Assembly: GCA_020634855.1 (NCBI GenBank)
Contig: JACKAU010000009.1
Coordinates: 248,001-312,000, forward strand
Reading direction: 5' to 3'
Origin: Anaerolineales bacterium
Lineage (GTDB): Bacteria; Chloroflexota; Anaerolineae; 4572-78; J111
Length of the DNA stretch: 64,000 nt
The notes beneath the pieces were generated by a model, which was not told the origin of the DNA, did no database searches, and saw only the letters and a list, made by a program, of their open reading frames with translations. The translations under genes were made by a program, and so were the position numbers. Numbering within the stretch: the first letter of the stretch is position 1; each line of letters opens with the position of its first letter. This document shows positions 25,095 through 34,901 of the stretch, in pieces.

Positions 25095-25130
25095 ATCTAA
25101 AAAGCCGCCCAATCGGGCGGCTTTTTAGAT
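24809..25130 (+). ncRNA. Candidate non-coding RNA
   Basis: An extended -10 box TGCTATAAT (24800-24808) on the plus strand is followed by a region able to form GCTATC/GATAGC and TTGC/GCAA pairing (24845-24896) with a competing CGAGGAA/TTCCTCG helix (24819-24825 with 24875-24881). A strong bidirectional terminator ends at 25130. There is no clear -35 box and no known RNA family is recognised, so this is tentative. Confidence 0.25.
25095..25130. terminator. Bidirectional terminator downstream of lon
   Basis: The stem AAAAAGCCGCCC/GGGCGGCTTTTT has runs of A and T on both sides. It ends lon on the minus strand and any plus-strand transcript. Confidence 0.9.
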
Positions 25131-25147
25131 AGTCATCTTGATTTTAC

Positions 25148-27652
25148 TTAATTTAACGGCACGGCCTGCACCAGGGCTGGATCAATGGCTTTGTTCAGAG
25201 CCACTTCAAAAGGGGTGGGTGAACTTAGCGCATGTTGAAAGACCTCATCAACCGTTTCCACCTGATGGAACGTCATTTGTTGACGAACATCAGCCGGCAC
25301 ATCGTCCAAATCAGCTTCGTTGAGTTTCGGAAAAATTACCGTTTTAAGGCCGGCCCGGTGGGCTGCTAAAACTTTCTGCTTCAGCCCGCCAATCGGTAAG
25401 ACTTGGCCTTGCAGGCTAACTTCCCCAGTCATCCCCACATCCGACCGGATTGGACGATCAGTCATCAACGAAACCAGGGCAGTGACCATTGTAATTCCGG
25501 CCGAGGGGCCATCTTTCGGGACGGCTCCGGCAGGTACGTGCAGGTGAATGTCGGTATTGTTGAACTTTTCCGAGTCGATTCCAAATTTTTCGGCGTGAGA
25601 GCGGACATAACTGAGTGCAATTTGGGCGCTCTCTTTCATCACGTCACCCAACTGACCGGTAAGCGTTAATCGATCTTTGCCCGGCATGGCACTGGCCTCG
25701 ATAAAGAGTACGTCGCCGCCTACCGCTGTAACAGCCAATCCGGTGGCTACTCCCGCCTTTTCCGTGCGCAGGGCCGCTTCAAAATGGAATTTGGGTTTGC
25801 CCAGGTAGTCCGAAATCTGTTGGGTATCAATTTTTATTAATGCATCACCGTCCGCTGCCGACGCATCAAACTCACCCCCGGCAATTTTGGTCGCCACTTT
25901 TCGGGCTACCCGGCCGATTTCTCGTTCCAAATTACGTACGCCGGCTTCGCGAGTGTAGTCGCGAATAATCTTCTTGAGGCCATCATCATTAAATTCAATT
26001 TCGTTGTCGCGCAAGCCGTTCGCTTTAATCTGGCGTGGGATTAAATAGCCCTTAGCAATTTCAAGCTTTTCAAACTCGGTATAGCCATCGAGCTGAATGA
26101 TTTCCATGCGGTCGCGCAGCGGTGCGGGAATTGTATCCAGCGTATTGGCCGTGGCGATGAACATCACTTTGCTCAAGTCAAAATCCACATCCAGATAGTG
26201 ATCGCGGAAAGCGTAATTTTGTTGGGGGTCCAGCACCTCCAATAAGGCACTGCTGGGGTCGCCCCGCCAGTCGGAGCCGATCTTATCGACCTCATCCAGC
26301 ATAAAAACCGGATTACGAACCTTAACTCGCTTCAACGCCTGAACAATTCGCCCCGGCATAGCACCGATGTAGGTGCGACGATGCCCTCGAATTTCAGCTT
26401 CATCGCGCACGCCGCCTAAACTCATCCGGGTGAATTCGCGACCTAATGAGCGAGCAATACTGCGGCCCAAGCTGGTTTTGCCGACGCCGGGTGGTCCCAC
26501 AAAAAGCAAGATCGAACCGCCGGCTCGGTCTTGTTCGTGGCCTTCCTCAACACTATCCTCGACATTCCGCTCCAGGCGCAGCTTACGCACAGCTAAGTAT
26601 TCTAAGATGCGTTGTTTTACATCGTCCATATCATAGTGATCGGCGTTGAGAACTTCTCGAGCGTGTTTGATGTCCAGGTTATCGTCTGTTACGGCCTGCC
26701 AAGGCAGTTCGACCATCCAATCCAAATACGTCTGGATAACGCCGAATTCGGCCGATTGAGGCTGTAATTTTTCCAGGCGTTTTAGTTCGCGTAAAGCCTC
26801 TTTTTTCGGTTCCTCCGGCATACCGGAGGTCTCAATTTTTTCTTCATATTCGCGGATGACGGCTTCATCATCCTCTTCGCCCAACTCTTTTTGAATAGCT
26901 CGTAGTTGCTGTCGCAGGTAATATTCACGCTGCGTTTTATCCAATTCTTCTTGAGTTTCAGAACGGATATGCTGACCAATTTCTAAAACTTCCAACTCAC
27001 GGCTCATTAACCGGATCAGGTGGGCCATTTTGGCGGTCAGTTCGTCTTCCGTTAAGACTTTGAGCTGGTCTTCCAAACTCATCCGCAGATTTGAGGCGAC
27101 AGTATAGATGATGATGCGCGGGTCTTCTACCTGATCGAGATATTGGGAGATTTCATTGGGGAGCTGTGGAATGTGTTCAACAATCGCCTGAGAAAGCTCT
27201 ACCATACGGCGCCTGAGCGCTTCGATTTCAACTGATTTATCGTCCGGAGCGATGTCAGGTGCAAGCGATACCTTGGCTTTCAGAAATGGGTCGGTTTCGG
27301 TCCACTCGGTCACTTTGATCCGTTCAAGGCCCTGGACGATAATTTGCAGAGTGTCTTTGCCGCTTGAGTCGTTGCGGATAACGCGGTGAATACGGCCTAC
27401 AATCCCCGTTTGGTGAAGCTGATCAGGGCTGGGTTCATCAAGTTTGGGTTCTTTAGACGTGATTAGCCCGATCATGCTGCCGTTTTCGACAGCCCACTTA
27501 ACCAGTTCAATTGAACGGGCTACCCCAATGCTTAACGGTATAACCACAAACGGATACGCTACGGTTCCGCGTAAAGGCAAGATAGGCAGTTCATCAACCA
27601 CAAGGTCGTTCAAGTCGGTTGGTTCGGTTATGTCATCCAAAAAATTAAGCAT
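25148..27652 (-). CDS. lon: ATP-dependent protease Lon
   Basis: 834 aa, a full LonA protease. The N-terminal substrate-binding domain (LPILPLRGTVAYPFVVIPL, residues 22-40) is followed by a helical region, an AAA+ module with Walker A GPPGVGKT at 386-393 and Walker B VFMLDEVDK, and the C-terminal serine protease domain with catalytic S717 (PKDGPSAGI) and K760 (GGLKQK), 43 residues apart as in E. coli Lon. All key residues are intact. AAGGAG lies about ten nt before the ATG. It degrades damaged and short-lived regulatory proteins in the cytoplasm. Confidence 0.97.
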   Translation of the reverse strand: MLNFLDDITEPTDLNDLVVDELPILPLRGTVAYPFVVIPLSIGVARSIELVKWAVENGSMIGLITSKEPKLDEPSPDQLHQTGIVGRIHRVIRNDSSGKDTLQIIVQGLERIKVTEWTETDPFLKAKVSLAPDIAPDDKSVEIEALRRRMVELSQAIVEHIPQLPNEISQYLDQVEDPRIIIYTVASNLRMSLEDQLKVLTEDELTAKMAHLIRLMSRELEVLEIGQHIRSETQEELDKTQREYYLRQQLRAIQKELGEEDDEAVIREYEEKIETSGMPEEPKKEALRELKRLEKLQPQSAEFGVIQTYLDWMVELPWQAVTDDNLDIKHAREVLNADHYDMDDVKQRILEYLAVRKLRLERNVEDSVEEGHEQDRAGGSILLFVGPPGVGKTSLGRSIARSLGREFTRMSLGGVRDEAEIRGHRRTYIGAMPGRIVQALKRVKVRNPVFMLDEVDKIGSDWRGDPSSALLEVLDPQQNYAFRDHYLDVDFDLSKVMFIATANTLDTIPAPLRDRMEIIQLDGYTEFEKLEIAKGYLIPRQIKANGLRDNEIEFNDDGLKKIIRDYTREAGVRNLEREIGRVARKVATKIAGGEFDASAADGDALIKIDTQQISDYLGKPKFHFEAALRTEKAGVATGLAVTAVGGDVLFIEASAMPGKDRLTLTGQLGDVMKESAQIALSYVRSHAEKFGIDSEKFNNTDIHLHVPAGAVPKDGPSAGITMVTALVSLMTDRPIRSDVGMTGEVSLQGQVLPIGGLKQKVLAAHRAGLKTVIFPKLNEADLDDVPADVRQQMTFHQVETVDEVFQHALSSPTPFEVALNKAIDPALVQAVPLN

Positions 27653-27837
27653 GAACTTTGCACTCCTTGAGTTCTATATTCCATGTTGATTAGAGTAAGT
27701 ATACAGGTTTACTGTTAGATTCTTATTAGAACGTTTGGTTTAAAATGGGTACAATAATTGGGTACGATAATAATGTATCCTACAGACCGGTAAAGGAGGG
27801 TAAATCTTACAATTGTGGGGTGGGAGAGGCCAACATA

Positions 27838-27934
27838 AGACCTTATAGGTTTTTGAATTATGTTTGAGTCAACACCTCTTTCAGGTTGGAATAAGTGCCA
27901 TGTGAAAATTAGCGCTTGGAAACCTATAAGGTCT
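27838..27934. repeat. Intergenic inverted repeat with perfect 15-bp arms
   Basis: AGACCTTATAGGTTT (27838-27852) and AAACCTATAAGGTCT (27920-27934) are perfect complements, each partly palindromic, with GGCCA words outside both arms. It lies between ychF and lon and is the main content of that 296-bp gap. Confidence 0.75.
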
Positions 27935-27948
27935 GGCCTGGGCAGTAA

Positions 27949-29046
27949 CTATTTTTGGACATTAAACCTGACTACGATAATATCGCCGTCATGAACGATG
28001 TGATCTTTGCCTTCCAGCCTAACCTTGCCGGCTGCTTTGGCTGCTGCATTTGAGCCGGCCGCCATTAAATCATCGTAGCTAGTGACTTCGGCCCGGATAA
28101 ATCCACGGGCCAGATCAGAATGGATAGCGCCGGCGCATTCGATGGCCGGGGCGTTTTGGGTTACCTCCCAAGCACGCACTTCATCTTCCCCGGTGGTGAA
28201 GAAGACCATGCGCCCCAACAAGTCATAACTTTCGCGGATAATGCGAGCCGTGCTGAGTTCAGTCAAATTATACTCTTCCATGAACATCGTCCGGTCATCT
28301 TCATCTTCCAGTTGGGCAATATCCATTTCCAAACGGCCTCTAATCGCAGTTGTCTTGCTTTTTTGGTGTGGATAATCAATATTAGGCGGCTCGGCTTCGT
28401 CACCGAGATTAAAGATAATCAGTACCGGTTTAGCACTCAAAAATTGAAAACCGCGCAGTCGTTTCTCTTCATCTGGTGTTAACTCAAAATCTCGGATCGG
28501 CTGTCCCTGCTCTACGTGTGGCTTGAGTCGACTTAAAATTTCATATTCTTTCTGGTCATCTTCAAAGGTGGGAATAGCTTTCCCTTTCTTTAAACTTACC
28601 TCTAAACGTTCCAACCGATTTTCAATTTTGCTTAGGTCTGACAAGCTAAGTTCCGAGTCTAAACTGGCTATATCGCGGGCCGGGTTGACACTACCCAGCG
28701 AATGGGGCACCGTTTCATCTTCAAAGACGCGAACCACGTGCAGTAGCGCATCGTTATTGGCGATAGCGTTCATTAACTCGCCGCTCAAACCGACGCCTTT
28801 GGTCTGGTCGTCGGTACTACCACTCAAACCGGCAATGTCGGCATACTCAACTCTGGCATAGGTGGTTTTTTGGGGGTTATACATCTGGCTCAAAGCGTCA
28901 ACCCGCGGGTCGGGGACGGGAACCACAGCAGTGTTCACCTGAAACGTGCCGCCGGTGTAGGCCGCAGTCGGGGCCTTTCCGCCTGTTAAGACGTTAAATA
29001 TGGTGGTTTTGCCGCAGTTTGGTAGGCCAATAATTCCAATACGCAT
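27949..29046 (-). CDS. ychF: Ribosome-associated P-loop ATPase YchF (OLA1 family)
   Basis: 365 aa from ATG 29046, which has GAGGAG seven nt upstream. The 14 extra upstream codons overlap the preceding terminator and are rejected. Walker A is GLPNCGKTT near the N-terminus, with Cys in place of the usual Val; switch and Walker B regions follow (ADIAGLSG). FNLGDE occupies the NKxD-equivalent position, as in this ATP-preferring branch. The C-terminal TGS domain contains TTGEDEVRAW and ends with VRFNV. It likely acts on ribosomes in stress control. Confidence 0.95.
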   Translation of the reverse strand: MRIGIIGLPNCGKTTIFNVLTGGKAPTAAYTGGTFQVNTAVVPVPDPRVDALSQMYNPQKTTYARVEYADIAGLSGSTDDQTKGVGLSGELMNAIANNDALLHVVRVFEDETVPHSLGSVNPARDIASLDSELSLSDLSKIENRLERLEVSLKKGKAIPTFEDDQKEYEILSRLKPHVEQGQPIRDFELTPDEEKRLRGFQFLSAKPVLIIFNLGDEAEPPNIDYPHQKSKTTAIRGRLEMDIAQLEDEDDRTMFMEEYNLTELSTARIIRESYDLLGRMVFFTTGEDEVRAWEVTQNAPAIECAGAIHSDLARGFIRAEVTSYDDLMAAGSNAAAKAAGKVRLEGKDHIVHDGDIIVVRFNVQK

Positions 29047-29059
29047 AAGTCTCCTCAAC

Positions 29060-29086
29060 AAAAAGCCCATCGGATTTCCGATGGGC
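29060..29086 (-). terminator. Terminator of the AAA-like/TPR gene
   Basis: Arms GCCCATCGG / CCGATGGGC; on the minus strand the hairpin is followed by TTTTTG, 14 nt before the ychF ATG. Confidence 0.85.
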
Positions 29087-29122
29087 ATAAAATTTAGATT
29101 TATTGTATTCAGTTAAACGGGA

Positions 29123-31579
29123 TTAGTCAATGCCGACGCTTTTTCCGCCACCACCCTCATCCTTGCTGCCGCCACCACCCCCGCTGGGGCCAGGAGCCGC
29201 ATAGCGCATCTGAACGGCGTCAGCTTGCTGGCCGATATCTGTGTAATCGGGGCTAATCTGTACCACCGCCACCGTCCAGTTATAGACCCCGCTTTGGCGT
29301 TCAACTCCGGCGGCGTCGGTAATATCGGTGGTTAGTTGATAATGATTTTCGCCGACTTCTTTAATATTTCCGTTTTGATTATCAAGTATGGCATTATGGA
29401 CCCCCGCTTGGTAATTTCCGTCTCGCCAGACACGGACTTCAAAACCGTAGTCCTCCGGGAGATCGCCGGTCCAGGTCCATTCAAAAGTGGTTACACCATA
29501 AGAGGGGTCCGTTAGCGACAAGGGTTTGAGCAAAGTAAATTGCCCCGTCGGTAGAGCCGGCGTAGCGGTTGGAACATAAAGCGGGGCTGATGTCGCCGTG
29601 GAGGTCGGTTCAGTTATAATTGGAATTGCGGTGGGAGTTTCTGTGGGGCGAGGTGTTGGCGTTGTTGTCGGCGATGGAGTAAAAGTAGCTGTTGGAGACG
29701 GGGTCATGGTTGGTGTTAAAGTTTGCGTGGGTGTATGGGTTGGCGTTGGCACCATACCGGTTAGCGATCGGTAGGCATTGGCATTGGCCCACAGCGTTTC
29801 ATAAAGGTTCGGATCGTTGAGAACCGCTTGTTGGATCGACTCTTGCCAGCCATCATCCAAACTTAGTGTAGTGATAAAATCAGCCAGAGCCAGCTCCGAT
29901 TTTTCCTGAGCGGCATAGGTTAACGCTCGATCAAAATAGAGGCCGGGATTATTCCCATCGATGCGGATGGCCGTATCATAAGCCTGGATTGCCTGCGATA
30001 ATTCGCCCTGGGTTAGATAAATTTCGCGTCCGCGCAGCCACTGTTTAATTTCTAACTCTAATTCAACTGACCGGAGGGTAGGAGAATACTCCAAATAATT
30101 TAACGGTTCGGTCATAGCTCGAAGAAGGGCGTTATTTTGGTCATTATTTATCAAGTGATCGTCCCGGTAAAGATTTTTTACGACTGTAACTAATTCTTCG
30201 CCAACATTTTCCGGACTCGATAAATCGAACAGGTTCAACTGCTCTTCAGGACTAAGCTCTTGGTAAAATAGTTCCTTAGCTTTGCTTTCGTGCCCGCTAA
30301 GATTGAATAACCCGGCCAGGCTGGCTATCTCTTGCTCCGGGCTTGAGGCTGCATGAAAGTTATCGACAAACTCTTGAGCGGCCATTGCTTTTTGATGTTG
30401 TTGATAGGTGTAGAAGCCAGTAGCTCCGATGGCGACAATCATTAGTAAGATAAGAGTGATCATTAAATGCCGATTCCAGTTGGTTGGTTGGTGAGCTGTT
30501 AGCCACGCCTGATCAAAAACCGCCTCATAAATTTTATTGCGAACGCGCAGCGACCCGTTTTCGCTGGTAACGACACCGGATATCTTCAAGCGATTTTGTA
30601 GCTGAGAGTCATTATCGTCCGAAACTCTGTTGTTAGTTAAAACTCGTTGGTAAAGTTTTAACAGTTGACGCTGGTGAGGGCTACTATCAATAAGCTGTTC
30701 AGCTGCTTGAATATTCGGTTCATTAATTTGCGAGGCCGACGACAGAAAAAGCGCCTGTATGGTATTATCGACCCGCTCGTCATCCCAGTGGACATCACCG
30801 ATGTCGGTTATGACCTGGCATAACCGTTGAGTCAAATAGGGGTGACCATGGGTCCAATAATAGACACGATCAAAAATGGCCGCACCTTTGTCGGCATGGA
30901 TAGCCTCTAAATGCTGCTCCAGCTTTTGCGCTGCTGGCCGACTAAACTCATCAATAGCAATCGATTGACCGTTGGTCACAATAAACCGCTTGATTTTTTC
31001 TGGTAACATATCGGGCGTCATCACGCCCAGTAGAACAAAAGTTAGACGATTTAAGGCTGGTTGATCGTCGCGCTCACGGTAAAGGGTCTCGATCGCCATC
31101 AGCAAATCTTTCACAAACTTTAAATCCTTAATACGGATATTGACTTCATCGATAAAAATTACTATTTGACCCTGTATTTCGGTCAGTATTACATCTTTAA
31201 AGAATAATTTGAGCCGTTCCACCAAATCAGGGGTATTTTGCTGGGACCACCAGGTTGTTGGATCGGTAGTAAAATTGAGTTGGGCTTTAAGACGTTTAGT
31301 CAGCCATAGATAAAGATGTTCAAGGCTGGTGCTGTCATCCAGACCACTAAGGGTGATAATGGCCGTATGGGCGCCTTCTTTCTTGAGTTTCCAGGCTGTC
31401 CGAGAAGCCAGACTGGATTTACCCATATCGTGTGGCGCAAAAACGTAACAGAGTCGCCCGGCGTGACTGGCCTGGTATAGCTCCTGATCGGCCTCACGGT
31501 CAATGTAAACCGGTGAGTCTGGTGGCAACGCTCCGTTGGCTACAAAAGGATTTGATGGTTTTTTGCGATAACTGCTCAT
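29123..31579 (-). CDS. AAA-like ATPase with membrane anchor, TPRs and exported C-terminal domain
   Basis: 818 aa. The cytoplasmic N-terminal part is an AAA-like (AAA_35 type) domain: a P-loop-like APHDMGKSS at 48-56, whose first glycine is replaced by alanine, and Walker B IVIFIDE at 139-145. A winged-helix-like segment follows (about 300-360). One transmembrane helix lies at 371-390. Beyond it are helical TPR-like repeats (about 530-620), a long TPTPT linker (about 620-690), a beta domain (about 690-795) and a glycine-rich tail (SGGGGGSKDEGGGG). The layout suggests a sensor or scaffold that couples the outside to an ATPase. Its substrate is unknown. Confidence 0.75.
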   Translation of the reverse strand: MSSYRKKPSNPFVANGALPPDSPVYIDREADQELYQASHAGRLCYVFAPHDMGKSSLASRTAWKLKKEGAHTAIITLSGLDDSTSLEHLYLWLTKRLKAQLNFTTDPTTWWSQQNTPDLVERLKLFFKDVILTEIQGQIVIFIDEVNIRIKDLKFVKDLLMAIETLYRERDDQPALNRLTFVLLGVMTPDMLPEKIKRFIVTNGQSIAIDEFSRPAAQKLEQHLEAIHADKGAAIFDRVYYWTHGHPYLTQRLCQVITDIGDVHWDDERVDNTIQALFLSSASQINEPNIQAAEQLIDSSPHQRQLLKLYQRVLTNNRVSDDNDSQLQNRLKISGVVTSENGSLRVRNKIYEAVFDQAWLTAHQPTNWNRHLMITLILLMIVAIGATGFYTYQQHQKAMAAQEFVDNFHAASSPEQEIASLAGLFNLSGHESKAKELFYQELSPEEQLNLFDLSSPENVGEELVTVVKNLYRDDHLINNDQNNALLRAMTEPLNYLEYSPTLRSVELELEIKQWLRGREIYLTQGELSQAIQAYDTAIRIDGNNPGLYFDRALTYAAQEKSELALADFITTLSLDDGWQESIQQAVLNDPNLYETLWANANAYRSLTGMVPTPTHTPTQTLTPTMTPSPTATFTPSPTTTPTPRPTETPTAIPIITEPTSTATSAPLYVPTATPALPTGQFTLLKPLSLTDPSYGVTTFEWTWTGDLPEDYGFEVRVWRDGNYQAGVHNAILDNQNGNIKEVGENHYQLTTDITDAAGVERQSGVYNWTVAVVQISPDYTDIGQQADAVQMRYAAPGPSGGGGGSKDEGGGGKSVGID

Positions 31580-31700
31580 TGCTGTTGATCCTAAATTCTT
31601 TACTATTTACATCTCTTGACCTGGTGGGTAATAGCCCGCCGCAACCTGAGTAGGCCGAACCTATCGCTCCCGTATCGAAAGGGGCATTGCGATCTACTAG

Positions 31701-33104
31701 CTATTGACAAAAAATCCGAGTAGTTTGGGGGCCACTACCATAAACTTTTTGTACTGTCGCAGCCCCACAGGGGCTTTGTGCCTTAACATTGTAAGTGCCA
31801 GGCGGAAAACTCCCACAGAATTGTGTTTTGTTGTTCGGTACGGTACAGCTTATCCCAATTCCGATAACCGTGAAGACGACGTTGCCGCCGGTATTATCGT
31901 TTTGAATGGAAAGTAGGACTGATCCCGGTTTCATTAAGATCGGTAAATTGATCTTTTGGATAAACCGCGCCCCAATTGTTATTGTAGTACTATCGGAATC
32001 GTTTAGACTCTGCCCATCATCATCTTGAACATTTGCGGTGACAGTACTGGTTTTCGATTGTCCTTGCACTCCGCTGACGTCGCTGGTGAAGTTACATTGG
32101 TATTGACTACTGGGTGCGATATTGCCTCCCCCGGAGCAGGTACCCTTGCCGTCCAAGTTACCATAAACATCGTTGTACAAGCTCAAGAGGGTGATTGTGT
32201 CGGCCGTGGATTTGTTTTTAACTTGCACCGTAAAATTAACCAACCCTCCCGGTTCCGGCAACGATGATGGAGTAGCAGTTGTCGTGACCTCAATCGCTGA
32301 GGGAACATCGATGATTGAGACCGTGACATCATTGCTTTCTTGGAAGAAGGATTTATTGTCACTATCGGTGACATCGGCCCTGACAGAGTTAGTTTGCGAA
32401 GCCCCCGGTTGGCCGGTGAAGTTACCGGAGAAGGTACATTGATAAGTCGTGTTCGGTGAGAGATTAGCACCTGTAACGCAGTTGCCTTTGCCAGCCAGAT
32501 TGCCGTAAACCGAGTCGATTAGGCTGTTAATTATTACACTATCGGCCAGAGAAGTGTTTTTGACCTTAACTGTGAAAGCTACCGTTCCGCCTGGCTCCGG
32601 TAGCGAGGTCTGATCGGCGGTTGTGGTCACTTCAATAGAGGAGTCAACGTCAATAATTGACACATAGGCTACCCCGGTGTCATTGACCAGTTGGTTATCG
32701 CTGTCTTTACCGGAGGCTATGACAATGTTGGGTATAGGCGGATCTCCGGCATCGCCGGTAATTATGGCCGTGTAGACACATTCATACTGCTCCATTTCAT
32801 CAATGGTCTGGGGAATCATACAACTCCCCCGTCCATTCAAATCGCCAGCCAGGTTGTCCTTCAAGGTGTCGATGGTAACAGTATCGGCGTCTGATGGGTT
32901 GGTGATCACCACAGTAAAGGTGACTAAGCCGCTTGGCTCAAAAATAGAAGTAGGTTCAGCCGTCACCGAGGCCAATATGGGGTTGTCAACGTTTTCTATG
33001 GCTACGTCCTCGCTGGCGGTAGCCCCAACAGATTGGCCATCATCATCAACTCCGGAAACGGTTACAGTATTGGTATGGGTCTCCCCCCCATCGCCTTCCA
33101 CCAA
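31701..33104 (-). CDS. C-terminal part of a repeat-rich surface protein (after -1 frameshift)
   Basis: Up to 467 codons, continuing the protein that begins at 34600. It opens in the middle of a repeat (EGDGGETHTNTVTVSG), so it is not an independent gene start. Three further DUF11/CARDB-like repeats follow, each with the block LPEPGGxVxFTVxVxN and the pattern GNLxGxGxC...YxCxF, then a C-terminal cysteine-containing region (SCTVPNNKTQFCGSFPPGTY) that may be a cell-attachment or sorting domain. In a -1 frame relative to the N-terminal part, the join restores the missing half of repeat four exactly. Confidence 0.75.
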   Translation of the reverse strand: MVEGDGGETHTNTVTVSGVDDDGQSVGATASEDVAIENVDNPILASVTAEPTSIFEPSGLVTFTVVITNPSDADTVTIDTLKDNLAGDLNGRGSCMIPQTIDEMEQYECVYTAIITGDAGDPPIPNIVIASGKDSDNQLVNDTGVAYVSIIDVDSSIEVTTTADQTSLPEPGGTVAFTVKVKNTSLADSVIINSLIDSVYGNLAGKGNCVTGANLSPNTTYQCTFSGNFTGQPGASQTNSVRADVTDSDNKSFFQESNDVTVSIIDVPSAIEVTTTATPSSLPEPGGLVNFTVQVKNKSTADTITLLSLYNDVYGNLDGKGTCSGGGNIAPSSQYQCNFTSDVSGVQGQSKTSTVTANVQDDDGQSLNDSDSTTITIGARFIQKINLPILMKPGSVLLSIQNDNTGGNVVFTVIGIGISCTVPNNKTQFCGSFPPGTYNVKAQSPCGAATVQKVYGSGPQTTRIFCQ

Positions 33105-34600
33105 GCGGAAAAAAGAGCAATTAATTTTTTGCCCGGTCCAATTGAGGTGGGCATTTCAGGAAAGCAGCTTTCCTCGATGTTGCCAAATTTGTCATCGCTA
33201 ATCGAATTGACGGTAATACTATCTACTGGGCTGGTGTTCGTAGCAACAACCGAAAAAATAACAATTCCACCCGGCTCAGGAACATGGGTAGGATTAGCTT
33301 TTTTGCTGACGACCAGAGACGAAGGTGTATCAATAAAAGTCACGGTGGCTGTGTCCTCAGCGATGGTTGAATTATTATCGTCATCAGCGGCAGTGACCGT
33401 AACTGTGTTTACGTGTGATACATCACCAAAATTGGCGGCGATCGTTTCCGTAAATTGGCAGGTGTAATTAGCCTCGGCGTTCAAGGAATGAGTTGTTGCA
33501 AAACAGTCACCTTGTCCTTTCAAATTGCCAAATTCGGAGTCACTCAGTGCGTTGAGGGTTATGGTTTCAAGGCTGGTGTTAGTGATCGAAACCGTAAAAG
33601 TCACATCGCCCCCCGGTTCCGTCAGCGACGTTGGCGAGGCTGTTTTTAACACGGTGAGTTGGGGTTTAACATCAAACGTGGTCACGGTTGATGTATCGGC
33701 AACCGAGACAGACGACCCATCATCATCGGAGACGGTAACAGTAATTATATTTGTTTCGGTAATGTTATCTTTATTAGGAATAGTGCCGGAGAAGGTACAG
33801 ACTGTTGAGGTACTGGCGGTTAGTACTTTGCCCACCTTACTGGCGCAATCTGAATTGGTTAAATCGTGGGTGTCATCGACAATGGCGTCGATAGTCACAT
33901 CTTCAGCCGTATGGTTGGTTATCGTAACTTTGAACGGAACTGCGACACCTCCCTGCGGCGATTCTTCGGCATCGGAAAAGGTTAGATCTCCATTGGCATC
34001 ATTGTCTTTTTGGACGCTAATGTTGGGGAGAACATTTGTAAAAGTAACGACGGCTGTATCGGTATCGGAAATAGGCGCAGTCGATGAATAAGAGACTGTC
34101 GCCGTTACTATATTTTGGTGAGAGGGGCCGCTAGAGTTACCTTGTAAAGTCTCTGTAAATGCACAACGATAAACCCCAACCAACGGAAGGAGCGTTTGAG
34201 TTACACTACAACTTGGCCGTAAGCCCAGATTGCCAAAGGTTGAGTCGGCCAGCGACTCCAGTGTACCTGTCTCGATATGACTATTCGATATGGTTATGGT
34301 GAAAGTGACTACGCCTCCTGTTTCTGGGACTGATGACGGTTTAGCAACTTTGGTAATGGTTATAGCTGAACTGGCAATCAAAGCACTACTATAATTTGCT
34401 ATATCTATCTGAGTCTCTTGTTGGTTGACAAAATTTGTTCCCACTAATATCGCTGCTGCAATAGGTTCCTTTTTAGTGAAATCGAACTCTCTAACGGTAA
34501 AATTAGATGCCGCTTTGACTAATTCAGTTTGACTGGTGAATCCCGCAAGTATCAAAGTCATGATCATAAAAAGTAACTTGTGCAATTTGTGAGCCCTCAT
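33062..34600 (-). CDS. N-terminal part of a repeat-rich surface protein
   Basis: 512 codons starting at ATG 34600 (AAGGAA eight nt upstream). A signal peptide is seen (KLLFMIMTLILAGFTSQT). Then come repeats of about 110 residues typical of CARDB/DUF11 adhesion proteins: PSSVPETGGVVTFTITISN, SLTEPGGDVTFTVSITN, HVPEPGGIVIFSVVATN, with paired cysteines. Repeat four breaks after SIGPGKK at an A6 run (33125-33130 on the plus strand), and the rest of this frame is junk ending at 33062. The full protein would have seven repeats and about 965 residues. It is probably an exported or surface-attached adhesin. Confidence 0.75.
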   Translation of the reverse strand: MRAHKLHKLLFMIMTLILAGFTSQTELVKAASNFTVREFDFTKKEPIAAAILVGTNFVNQQETQIDIANYSSALIASSAITITKVAKPSSVPETGGVVTFTITISNSHIETGTLESLADSTFGNLGLRPSCSVTQTLLPLVGVYRCAFTETLQGNSSGPSHQNIVTATVSYSSTAPISDTDTAVVTFTNVLPNISVQKDNDANGDLTFSDAEESPQGGVAVPFKVTITNHTAEDVTIDAIVDDTHDLTNSDCASKVGKVLTASTSTVCTFSGTIPNKDNITETNIITVTVSDDDGSSVSVADTSTVTTFDVKPQLTVLKTASPTSLTEPGGDVTFTVSITNTSLETITLNALSDSEFGNLKGQGDCFATTHSLNAEANYTCQFTETIAANFGDVSHVNTVTVTAADDDNNSTIAEDTATVTFIDTPSSLVVSKKANPTHVPEPGGIVIFSVVATNTSPVDSITVNSISDDKFGNIEESCFPEMPTSIGPGKKLIALFSAWWKAMGGRPIPIL

Positions 34601-34901
34601 CACCATTTCCTTCCGAAGATTTTTTGGATGTAAGTCGAAAAAATTGCTGGTCTTGAATAAATTTAATTGTTAATGATCCGTAAAACTGATTCTTACTAAG
34701 ATCAGAAATTGAGATACAGTCCTGGGTTTGATTAATGTGCCTGGGGTAATGAAGTTCAGAATGTAATGGAGGAGAAGGATTGCATGGTCAAATTAAGAAT
34801 AAAAAATTTTCTATAACTTTAGTTAGAATATAACATGAGACAATAAAAACTGAACGTGAACTTTATAGGAAAGTAGTTAGAAAATTAAATCTTTGGTTAG
34901 G

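Noticed and set aside
29047..29088. 14-codon extension of ychF
   Set aside because: It is coded by the terminator hairpin of the upstream gene; the ATG at 29046 has a good ribosome site.
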